50,390 nucleotides of DNA from B1SED10-75 sp964636865 (GTDB lineage: Bacteria; Bacillota; Dethiobacteria; DTU022; PWGO01): NCBI GenBank assembly GCA_964636865.1, contig CAZWVJ010000012.1, positions 1 to 50,390 on the forward strand, given 5' to 3'. A model generated the notes under the pieces. The model had not been told where the DNA came from. It searched no databases and worked only from the letters and a program-made list of their open reading frames with translations. Of the stretch, positions 43,525 to 50,390 are shown in pieces; the first letter of the stretch is position 1, and each line of letters begins with the position of its first letter. Position numbers and translations under genes: made by a program.

Positions 43525-44577
43525 ATGAAAGCAAAACATGCTTTTTATTGGATAATAGCAATTGGCATATTAACTTTCGGTGTTTTTTACTTCGGTTGGG
43601 AAGAAGTATTAACTACCCTGAAAAAAGCTGACCCCCTTATTACCGTTGGTTTAATTCTCCTTAAACTAGTAACACTTTTTTTGGTAGCTTACCGCTGGCA
43701 GTACTTACTAAAAAAAAGCAATCAAAGCATTCCCCTGCATCTGGCCATACTAATTAATTTAGGCGGTACTTTCGTTGAAGGTGTTACCCCCTCTGCCCGA
43801 GTGGGTGGAGAAGCAACCAAAATATACTTGTTTCACCGGCATACTTCACTTTCATATTCTAATCTGGCAGGTGTACTTTTAACCCTTAAATATTTTTCAT
43901 TAATGCCGTTTTTGATAATTGTTATAATTGCTTTTGTTCTGGGTTTCTTACGTTACCCCCTACCTTATACCTTTTTTTTAGCTTTACTATTTTTGATTTT
44001 ATTTTTTATAATATTGGCCTTAATTCACCATCTCGGAGGTAAAAATGAAATTATAGAAGAATCTGCCAGCATTAATCAAACAAACAAAAATGAGGCCGAA
44101 GAAATAAATATTCCCAAAGGTTTACTGCACAGAATAATATACTTCATCCAAAATAAAGTTAGTGCATTAATAAATTTTATCCGCCGGTCTTCTGCTTATT
44201 CACGCAGCATAGTCACCACTTCAGAACGCATTAATCTTATAATTCTGTCCACTCTTATTTGGCTGCTTTACCCTTTAAAAGTTTATATAGTTACTTACAT
44301 GCTGGGCTTAAATGTAGATCTGATTACTGTGTTTATAATTGCTTTTACATCTTACCTGGTAAGTCTCCTCCCTCTTTTGCCAGGTGGTTTAGGTTTATAT
44401 GAAGGAAGCATGCTCTTTATGTTTTCAATAGCCGGTTATTCTCCGGCAGAAGGACTGGCAGTAGCTTTGCTCTCACGCCTAATTATTTACTGGTTTCCTT
44501 TATTATTATCTGCTTTTGCCACAGCATATTTAGCAATAATCCATAATAATATGCCAATGGACAAAAATACCCCCTAA
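43525..44577 (+). CDS. Flippase-like membrane protein (lysylphosphatidylglycerol synthase TM domain, UPF0104)
   Basis: A 350-residue polytopic protein with eight or so hydrophobic helices. Family marks are LVAYRWQYLLKKSNQ near residue 53, NLGGTFVEGVTPSARVGGEATKIYLF near 82-107, and LPLLPGGLGLYEGSMLFMF near 285. It corresponds to the membrane flippase half of MprF without the aminoacyltransferase domain. A hydrophilic, charged loop at about 170-200 splits the two halves. Related proteins move lipids across the membrane. The lipid here is unknown. Confidence 0.9.
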   Translation: MKAKHAFYWIIAIGILTFGVFYFGWEEVLTTLKKADPLITVGLILLKLVTLFLVAYRWQYLLKKSNQSIPLHLAILINLGGTFVEGVTPSARVGGEATKIYLFHRHTSLSYSNLAGVLLTLKYFSLMPFLIIVIIAFVLGFLRYPLPYTFFLALLFLILFFIILALIHHLGGKNEIIEESASINQTNKNEAEEINIPKGLLHRIIYFIQNKVSALINFIRRSSAYSRSIVTTSERINLIILSTLIWLLYPLKVYIVTYMLGLNVDLITVFIIAFTSYLVSLLPLLPGGLGLYEGSMLFMFSIAGYSPAEGLAVALLSRLIIYWFPLLLSAFATAYLAIIHNNMPMDKNTP

Positions 44578-44622
44578 TACGCCCTCAGGGTTCCCATTAA
44601 CTCTATAAAAACATTTATGGGG

Positions 44623-44650
44623 TTGAGTTTAAATGATACTTTGTTATAAT
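44623..44650 (+). promoter_or_regulatory. Sigma-A promoter of the methyltransferase gene
   Basis: TTGAGT (44623-44628), 16-nt spacer, TATAAT (44645-44650), about 60 bp before the start codon. The -10 box is a perfect match. Confidence 0.6.
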
Positions 44651-44711
44651 ATCACCATAAATTAAAATGAAAACTATAAAATATTTACATAAACATGAAA
44701 GGAGAACTATA

Positions 44712-45395
44712 ATGTCGCTCTTCTCTTCAAAAGCTTCAAGACATGCATATAATTATGATATTAAACATAACCATAAATCAATTAAAAACTCCTCTACCCG
44801 CATATCACCTTTCTTCAATATATCACAAAAATTGGAAAGTATTGCCAGTAAGCACTGGGCTATAGCTTATGTGTATTTCCGCATGTTCTACAAAAAAAAA
44901 TTGGAACGAGAAATGTCAATGGCAAAACTCAACCCGGGAGATTCAGTTTTACATATCGGATGCGGCCCCTGCCCTTACTCGGCCATTTTTTTGGCTCAAA
45001 AGGGTATAAAAGTAAAAGCCTTGGATTTTAATTTAGAAGCAGTCCTAAAAGCCAGGAATCTTGTTAAAAATAGAAAATTAGAAGACAATATACATATAGG
45101 ATATGAAGATGGAAAAAATACTGATTGTACTCAATTTGATGCCATTTGGATTTCGTTAAACATTCATCCCAAAGAAAAAATAATCAAGCAAAATTTCTCT
45201 TCTATAAAAGACGGAGGAGTTATTATTTACCGTAATGTTCCCAAGTGGCTCTCCTCCTACTTCATTACAGTCCCGCCCGATACATGGTCCCCCAATAATT
45301 ACATAGATACACGTGTATCATGGCTGGGTTCGCAAAGTGTAATGGTTAAAAAAAATGGCCAACCATCAAGATTAAGCCACGCTGAAAAAATATAA
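44712..45395 (+). CDS. Class I SAM-dependent methyltransferase
   Basis: A 227-residue protein. The SAM-binding motif I reads VLHIGCGPCPYSAIFLA, followed by an acidic motif II (KALDFNLEAV) and FDAIWISLNIHP at the position of motif IV. The Cys/Pro-rich motif I recalls nicotianamine-synthase-like members. The N-terminal 60 residues are basic and helical. The start at 44712 has AAAGGAG 7 nt upstream. It has its own promoter and is convergent with the CoA-transferase gene. The acceptor substrate is not known. Confidence 0.83.
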   Translation: MSLFSSKASRHAYNYDIKHNHKSIKNSSTRISPFFNISQKLESIASKHWAIAYVYFRMFYKKKLEREMSMAKLNPGDSVLHIGCGPCPYSAIFLAQKGIKVKALDFNLEAVLKARNLVKNRKLEDNIHIGYEDGKNTDCTQFDAIWISLNIHPKEKIIKQNFSSIKDGGVIIYRNVPKWLSSYFITVPPDTWSPNNYIDTRVSWLGSQSVMVKKNGQPSRLSHAEKI

Positions 45396-45426
45396 AACTT
45401 TTTAATTCAGCTTTGCTAACACCTCA

Positions 45427-47199
45427 TTACGATCCCAGGAAAAATCGATCCGGGTCAAACATCCTTAAGCGCTGTAATTCTTCCTCCGTGGGAGGCGAAA
45501 TAATTTCCAGTTCCGGGGATACTTTTAACTGCCAACTGCACCGTTCCTTAATCTTTTCCACGGCTTTTTCTTCCGACTCATCAACATCACTCATATAAGC
45601 AACGAGTTTTAATTCACCGTCATCTTTATCTTTGCGGTAAACTCCCAATGGAGAAATCACCGTATTAACCTTCTTGCCCGGGGAAGTTATATAGGGAAGT
45701 TCTTCTAAAAAACGCAAATTATCTTGTTCCAAAACTACCAAAACTTCTTCTGCACCGCTGGCAACATCATTACCTCCGCCTGATCCTACCAAATAAAGGG
45801 ACATAGCCGGAACTTGAGAACTATTTATATTGCCAAAACGATCTATCTGCCCGGCGCCCAATATGCCCAGGCATCTAGAAGGATTACCCTGCACCATTAT
45901 TCCTAAAATATGAAATATCTCACTGTACATTTCAGCAGTGGGCATGTTTCTCAGGGCAAAAACAAAAGGATCACCGGGAAGAGGCAGGTAACCGTACAGG
46001 CCAATTTCTGCCATCAAGGGCACATGAAAACCTTTTTCCGACATCTGATAATAGGCAATCCAACTTGCCAGATGTGAAGCGCCCACTCCTGTAAGAATCG
46101 AATCATATTCCTTTGCCCGCACAATATTTTCTATGTACCTGGAGGCGGTGATAATCATCTTTTCTGCGGGAGTAGAAGAAGGAGGTTGCTCTTTTTCTTC
46201 TTCTGCCAACATTTGAATATTCCAGGTAGAAGAATAAACTGCGCCCTTTAATTGCAAGAGCCTTTCATAACCTAATTTATGCAAATATTCGTCATGATTG
46301 GCGCAGTCCAATATCCAGTAATCAATCCATTCTTGTAATTCTTTTTTGTCTTTGCAAACACGACGGGTATCAATGATAAAATTTTTATCTTCCGCGTAAC
46401 CGCCTTCTTCATCACGATGAGGAAAATGGTGATGCCCGGAAGGATGAGCGCCATAGGGCGCTTTTACCACCGCCTTTACTATCGATCCCGGAATGCGAAT
46501 GTGCTCGCGATACTTTTGCATCTCTTCTGTGCTTACGATCTTTTCCGTAGAAACAATAACCCCTTTACGGGAGGCCAAAGCTCCATAAACATTGCCGGCT
46601 AAGGGCATATTCACAACCGTGTTACCATACGGATCGGACATCCAACCGTGGAATAAGCAGATGTCCGGGTTTAGAGCCCTTACCAGGCCTACTTCTTCCC
46701 CTGTAAAAGGATCTTCATAATAATGAAAGTTGGGATTATTTTCTGCCATAGAACTTCCCAGCAATGACTTTGTAGGGAAAAAAGGTAAATTCATCGCCCC
46801 GGCTACCAGACGCAGCACCAGGGTTAACATGCTCCATTCTTCAACTTCAATTTCCCCGCGGGCAAATGCTTTTTGCACCACAGGATTTGGGGAGGGGTAT
46901 GGGTAAGGATCTCCTAAAAAAGTAGCTATTACTTTTTTAACCATTTTACCGCTTAACATGGGCACCAGGTTAGTGCAGCTGCCCCCTGAAGACACGTATG
47001 TAAAGCCGGGATTACCTTCATAGAATTGGCGGATTAGCTCGTAAATTAAAGCCATGGGATAACCCACTCCGCCGCCTATCTGAATGATTTGACCGGGCTC
47101 TATATGCTGTCTAATTGCTTCCGCAAGCGTAATTACTTTTTCATCTGATTTTGTATATTCTCTTTTATACGCCTGGGTTAACCAGGATAAATCAAACAT
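45427..47199 (-). CDS. Class I CoA-transferase, A and B subunits fused (glutaconate CoA-transferase/IpdAB-like)
   Basis: A 590-residue fusion. The A-like half (about 20-330) begins with IQIGGGVGYPMALIYELI and contains KAPYGAHPSGHHHFP. The B-like half (about 345-590) has AEIGLYGY, where Glu398 is at the place of the catalytic Glu of GctB-type subunits, and SGGGNDVASGAEEVLVVLEQ. Most relatives are two separate genes. It probably moves CoA between acyl groups, or acts as a hydrolase as the mycobacterial IpdAB relatives do. Substrate unknown. A ribosome binding site AGAGGG precedes the ATG. Confidence 0.88.
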   Translation of the reverse strand: MFDLSWLTQAYKREYTKSDEKVITLAEAIRQHIEPGQIIQIGGGVGYPMALIYELIRQFYEGNPGFTYVSSGGSCTNLVPMLSGKMVKKVIATFLGDPYPYPSPNPVVQKAFARGEIEVEEWSMLTLVLRLVAGAMNLPFFPTKSLLGSSMAENNPNFHYYEDPFTGEEVGLVRALNPDICLFHGWMSDPYGNTVVNMPLAGNVYGALASRKGVIVSTEKIVSTEEMQKYREHIRIPGSIVKAVVKAPYGAHPSGHHHFPHRDEEGGYAEDKNFIIDTRRVCKDKKELQEWIDYWILDCANHDEYLHKLGYERLLQLKGAVYSSTWNIQMLAEEEKEQPPSSTPAEKMIITASRYIENIVRAKEYDSILTGVGASHLASWIAYYQMSEKGFHVPLMAEIGLYGYLPLPGDPFVFALRNMPTAEMYSEIFHILGIMVQGNPSRCLGILGAGQIDRFGNINSSQVPAMSLYLVGSGGGNDVASGAEEVLVVLEQDNLRFLEELPYITSPGKKVNTVISPLGVYRKDKDDGELKLVAYMSDVDESEEKAVEKIKERCSWQLKVSPELEIISPPTEEELQRLRMFDPDRFFLGS

Positions 47200-47385
47200 C
47201 GAATCCCTCTTTTCTCCCTTTTATCCTTGTTTTCCTAGTTATCTTTGCGATGTTCTTTATAATTCTCTCTATATTTCCTTTAATAATAGTATTTATTATT
47301 ACTTGTTGATTATTATTTCTGCAAAATTTAAAATATTCCTTTTTTAAAAATAATTAAATCACCTCATTTTTGTTTCTTAAAAAAA

Positions 47386-47424
47386 ATTGACAGATTAACG
47401 TGTTCACACGCTTATTCTGCCAAT
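47386..47424 (-). terminator. Rho-independent terminator after the glutamate-synthase-like gene
   Basis: On the minus strand ATTGGCAGA and TCTGTCAAT, plus an inner GCGTGT/ACACGT pairing, form a long hairpin followed by a run of T. It separates the redox genes from the CoA-transferase gene. Confidence 0.75.
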
Positions 47425-47479
47425 TTTATATTTGATAATTTTAATTGTAGGTTTAGAATCAATTCATAACCATACTAGC

Positions 47480-49063
47480 CTACATATCCAGAATTTTTTC
47501 CGCTTCTTCTTTATCCACTTCCATGACATAATTAATACCGCTAATATCTGCTGCTTCCCTGGTAAGAGCGGCAATATCGTCCCGGCTTATATAATTCAAG
47601 GCAAATTTACGACTGCCGCTCATAAGCTGTTGAAGTCCCTGCATCAAGCGCTCATAAAAAGTGTAGAGGCCCAAAGCACCGGCAGGAACTTCATTAAAAA
47701 CCTCTTCGCCCAATTCCTCTTTTAATTGGGAAGCAGTTACAAATATTTCTTCTACGCTGTTTCCAAAACGTTCCACATATACGGGGAGTTTATTTTCATC
47801 AACCCTTTTGCCGATATTTTTGCCTACCATAGCCGCAGCTAATGGAGCTCTGGCCATACCGATAATTTTTGCATAGGGCGCGCACAGTGCCAGTCCCTTA
47901 AAAATTTGGTCTTCCAGCGTAAAACCCCCGGCTAACGCCACATCGGGAATATACTCTCCTTTTTCCTCAAGCCTACTGCAGTACCGGTGAAGCAGGGAAT
48001 GAAGCTCTACACTGGGAATACCCCATTCGTTCATCATACGCCAGGGGCTCATGCCCGTTCCGCCACCGGCTCCATCCACCGTAAGCATATCAATGCCGGC
48101 TATGGAAGAAAATTTCACCGCCCGGGCCAGATCCGCCGGACGATAAGCCCCCGTTTTCAGGGAAACAAATTTTGCACCTGCCCCCCTTAACTCTTCCACT
48201 CTTTTCACAAATGTATCTAACTCGGCCATCCCTATCCTGGAATGACGTTCAAACTCTTTAAAATTTCCCCTGTTAAAAGAGTCTATAACCATGGGATCTT
48301 CGGGGTCAGGAATTACGACATATCCTCTATTTTTTAACATCTGCGCCTTTTTAAGATTCTTAATTTTTACTTCCCCGCCAATATCTTTGGCGCCTTGCCC
48401 CCACTTCAACTCCACGGCCTCTACGCCGTATTCCCTAATAGCAAATTCCTGCACTCCCAACCGGCTATCTTCTACATTTGCCTGCAATACTATAGCGCCA
48501 TATCCGTCGCGCTGCCAGTCCTGAAACAACTTTATTCTTCTGGCCAGGTCCACAGTTTCGGTAATCTTATTACCTTTCACTTGAGCTTCCATATCCATCC
48601 CGGCAACATTTTCTCCAATTGTAAGAACAGTACCGGATAAAGCGGCCCCAATGGCCAAGCCGTCCCAATTGTTTTTGGCCACATCCGTTGAACCTATGCC
48701 GGGAATCACGAAGGGCATTTTTAACTTTATTCCTTCTCCCTGTCCGACTTTGGTATCAACTCTGGCTGCGGAAAAAATAGCCTTATCGCTGTCGGCTTCC
48801 ATTCCTTCAGCTCCGGAAGCTTTTCCCATAATAGAAAAATGTGAATAATCCACGGGATAATCCTTTTCCGAAGCAGTAGAAATAATGCCAAATGGCTGCG
48901 GATAAATAGTTTCATGCCCTCTATAAGCTGACTTCCCTATTTCACACATTCCCACACAGCCATCTACGCAAGTGACACACATTCCACTGAAAGGACTTAC
49001 GGAACCTTCCGTCCTGTTTTTGGTTAAAGTTGCCGCAGTTGCATTTAATTTTGATAAACTCAT
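47480..49063 (-). CDS. Glutamate-synthase-like FMN protein (GltB2 domain only)
   Basis: A 527-residue protein with the FMN-binding TIM barrel of glutamate synthase (MLTVDGAGGGTGMSPWRMMNEWG, LAGGFTLEDQIFKGLALCAPYAKIIGMARAP). It lacks both the glutaminase domain and the C-terminal GltB3 domain. The N-terminus has a Cys cluster (C-x2-C-x3-C-x3-C in MCVTCVDGCVGMC, about 28-40) that may bind an Fe-S centre. It follows NuoG- and NuoF-like genes, so it may be the output module of an NADH- or ferredoxin-linked redox complex. Real glutamate synthase activity is not certain. Confidence 0.85.
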   Translation of the reverse strand: MSLSKLNATAATLTKNRTEGSVSPFSGMCVTCVDGCVGMCEIGKSAYRGHETIYPQPFGIISTASEKDYPVDYSHFSIMGKASGAEGMEADSDKAIFSAARVDTKVGQGEGIKLKMPFVIPGIGSTDVAKNNWDGLAIGAALSGTVLTIGENVAGMDMEAQVKGNKITETVDLARRIKLFQDWQRDGYGAIVLQANVEDSRLGVQEFAIREYGVEAVELKWGQGAKDIGGEVKIKNLKKAQMLKNRGYVVIPDPEDPMVIDSFNRGNFKEFERHSRIGMAELDTFVKRVEELRGAGAKFVSLKTGAYRPADLARAVKFSSIAGIDMLTVDGAGGGTGMSPWRMMNEWGIPSVELHSLLHRYCSRLEEKGEYIPDVALAGGFTLEDQIFKGLALCAPYAKIIGMARAPLAAAMVGKNIGKRVDENKLPVYVERFGNSVEEIFVTASQLKEELGEEVFNEVPAGALGLYTFYERLMQGLQQLMSGSRKFALNYISRDDIAALTREAADISGINYVMEVDKEEAEKILDM

Positions 49064-49127
49064 AACTTATCTCCCTTCTTCATTGAGACTTTTTATATTA
49101 ATTATGTTTTTAAACCGGGTTACCGGG

Positions 49128-49793
49128 TCAATCTATTTCACAGGCCACACAGGGGTCCATATAACACATCATATCATCGTATTTCTCCGTGCAGGGCGGA
49201 GAAAGATTAAGGCAAGCATTACACAGGGCACTTTTTTCTTGAGGCCCCTGACACCTTGAAGTGCAAACAGGGCATTTATACATACAACCGCCGCATAGGC
49301 GGCATTCCTCAGATTTTTTATCAAAAGGGGTGCTTACCCGCCTTTCATCCCCCTTATCTACCAAACCAATTGCATTTGCCTGCATCTGTTCGTGGCACAT
49401 TCTTACACAAAGGCCGCACAGTATGCATTCCTCATGTTTTACGTTAAAACGTACCTCGGTTATGTGATGTTTGGAAGCAAGATCTTGCAGTACTTTAGAC
49501 GAGGGACAGGTAGCAATGTACATTTCAAGCAAAAGCTTCCTAACTTTCAACACTTTATTCGAATGAGTCCGCACCGTAAGGCCTTCACGCACGGGGTAAG
49601 TGCACGAAGAAACCAGACGAGAACGTCCTTCCGGCCCGACTTCTACCAGGCAAAGCCTGCAAGCGCCGTAAGAACTGAGCCCTTCATCATAACAAAGAGT
49701 TGGTATTTCCACCCCATAAAATTTGGCAGTTTCCAGCAGACTGGTTCCAGCCTCAACTTCAATTTCCAAGCCATTAAGATTTAAATTTATCAT
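49128..49793 (-). CDS. NuoG-like N-terminal Fe-S protein ([2Fe-2S] plus [4Fe-4S] clusters)
   Basis: A 221-residue soluble electron carrier. A ferredoxin-type [2Fe-2S] domain comes first (TLCYDEGLSSYGACRLCLVEV, then SSCTYPVREG), followed by a His/Cys cluster region and two [4Fe-4S] motifs (CILCGLCVRMC; CRLCGGCMYKCPVC). A final Cys-rich tail follows (CNACLNLSPPC). The arrangement equals the N-terminal part of NuoG and HydA without the catalytic domain. The start at 49793 has GAGGTG 6 nt upstream. It lies between the NuoF-like gene and the GltB-like gene. Confidence 0.9.
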   Translation of the reverse strand: MINLNLNGLEIEVEAGTSLLETAKFYGVEIPTLCYDEGLSSYGACRLCLVEVGPEGRSRLVSSCTYPVREGLTVRTHSNKVLKVRKLLLEMYIATCPSSKVLQDLASKHHITEVRFNVKHEECILCGLCVRMCHEQMQANAIGLVDKGDERRVSTPFDKKSEECRLCGGCMYKCPVCTSRCQGPQEKSALCNACLNLSPPCTEKYDDMMCYMDPCVACEID

Positions 49794-49905
49794 CTTATCC
49801 ACCTCAGTATTTTCTAATTCACTCCATCCGTTCATCCGGAAATAAATATTATAAAGTCAAATTCACATATAGATACTTATCGATACTTATAGACGAAAAC
49901 TTAAT

Positions 49906-50390
49906 CTAAATTTTAATAACAGCTCCCTGCTTGCAGTTTTCCATACAAATACCGCATTTAGTGCACTTATCTTGAATAATTACATGAGGGCTTTTCTTAT
50001 CACCTTCTATGGCTTCCCCGGGGCAACTTTTCACACAAGCGCGACAGCCGTTACACAAATCTTTATCAATTGTAAATTTAATCAACGCCTTGCATGTGCC
50101 GGCAGGGCATTTATTTTCATGAATATGCGCTGCATACTCATCATCAAAATAGCGTATAGTGGAAAGAACAGGATTGGCTGCAGTTTGTCCCAAGCCGCAC
50201 ATAGAAGCCTCCTTCACGGTATGAGCCAGCTCCTGCAAGAGCATAAACTCAACTTCAGAACCATTTCCCTCCATGATAGTGTCCACCAGTTCCAACATTC
50301 GGCTAATTCCTTCCCGGCATGAAAAACACTTCCCGCAAGACTCTTCCTTTAAAAAATTTAAAAAATACCTGGCCACACTAACCATGCAAG
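49906..50390 (-). CDS. NuoF/HydB-like NADH-binding flavoprotein, C-terminal part (5' end outside window)
   Basis: Only the last 161 or so codons are inside the window; the frame stays open through the right edge. It has ESCGKCFSCREGISRM, whose Cys residues, with one further on (SMCGLG), ligate the [4Fe-4S] cluster N3 of NuoF. A two-cluster ferredoxin domain (CNGCRACVKSC; CTKCGICMENC) forms the C-terminus, as in HydB/HndC of NAD-linked [FeFe]-hydrogenases and related bifurcating enzymes. The FMN/NADH domain must lie beyond the edge. The apparent ATG at 50385 is internal. Confidence 0.92.
   Translation of the reverse strand, partial: CMVSVARYFLNFLKEESCGKCFSCREGISRMLELVDTIMEGNGSEVEFMLLQELAHTVKEASMCGLGQTAANPVLSTIRYFDDEYAAHIHENKCPAGTCKALIKFTIDKDLCNGCRACVKSCPGEAIEGDKKSPHVIIQDKCTKCGICMENCKQGAVIKI

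Overview
The window looks like a chromosomal segment of an anaerobic, fatty-acid-oxidising member of the Clostridia, most like the Syntrophomonadaceae. The reasons are: moderate-to-low GC with AGGAGG ribosome binding sites; a CIRCE-controlled groESL operon; Firmicutes-type [4Fe-4S] PurF; a membrane pyrophosphatase; many acyl-CoA beta-oxidation genes; B12-dependent mutase genes; and HydB/NuoF-like flavoprotein genes. Several surface proteins are very acidic, which fits a salt-adapted organism. The genus is inference only.

Layout. (1) 1-9022, minus strand: an acyl-CoA operon (thiolase, two acyl-CoA dehydrogenases, cobalamin adenosyltransferase, MeaB-type G-protein, large and small B12 mutase subunits), followed by ligA, which runs off the left edge. 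The mutase carries the Phe/Gln active-site signature of isobutyryl-CoA mutase, so the operon reads as an isobutyryl-CoA to butyryl-CoA to acetyl-CoA route. (2) 9127-19454, minus: a purine cluster guaA-purE-purF-hppA-purM-purN-purH-purD. A membrane pyrophosphatase sits inside it, and the GuaA has lost its glutaminase catalytic residues. (3) 19810-21917, minus: groES-groEL with a sigma-A promoter and CIRCE. (4) 22023-24699: a small conserved protein, then DUF362 and DUF368 genes on the plus strand. (5) 24832-31419, minus: a second acyl-CoA cluster. It holds an SCP2-type thiolase, an HMG-CoA-synthase-like/DUF35 fusion without its nucleophile, a 23-codon MaoC hydratase remnant, an MFE2-type SDR, a tautomerase gene interrupted by an in-frame TGA, a FAD oxidoreductase and 3-hydroxybutyryl-CoA dehydrogenase. 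(6) 31483-34106, minus: DUF151 nuclease, macrodomain protein, Gfo/Idh/MocA oxidoreductase. (7) 34493-38629, plus: an RND transporter with a large acidic insert and a repeated tail. (8) 38666-42427, minus: TauE/SafE permease, tRNA-Tyr, tRNA-Thr and a cell-wall-binding-repeat surface protein. (9) 42895-45395, plus: an unknown membrane-anchored protein, a flippase-like membrane protein and a methyltransferase. (10) 45427-50390, minus: a fused two-domain CoA-transferase, a glutamate-synthase-like flavoprotein, a NuoG-like Fe-S protein and the 3' part of a NuoF/HydB-like gene cut by the right edge.

How the parts fit. The CoA-transferase can activate acids. The mutase, dehydrogenases, Hbd and thiolases convert short-chain acyl-CoAs to acetyl-CoA. 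The NuoF/NuoG-like diaphorase genes would handle NADH. The pyrophosphatase could recover energy from PPi made by PurF, GuaA and acyl-CoA synthetases. The most notable oddities are the ICM signature, the glutaminase-dead GuaA, the nucleophile-less HMGCS-DUF35 fusion, and two freshly broken or recoded small genes (MaoC remnant, tautomerase with TGA).
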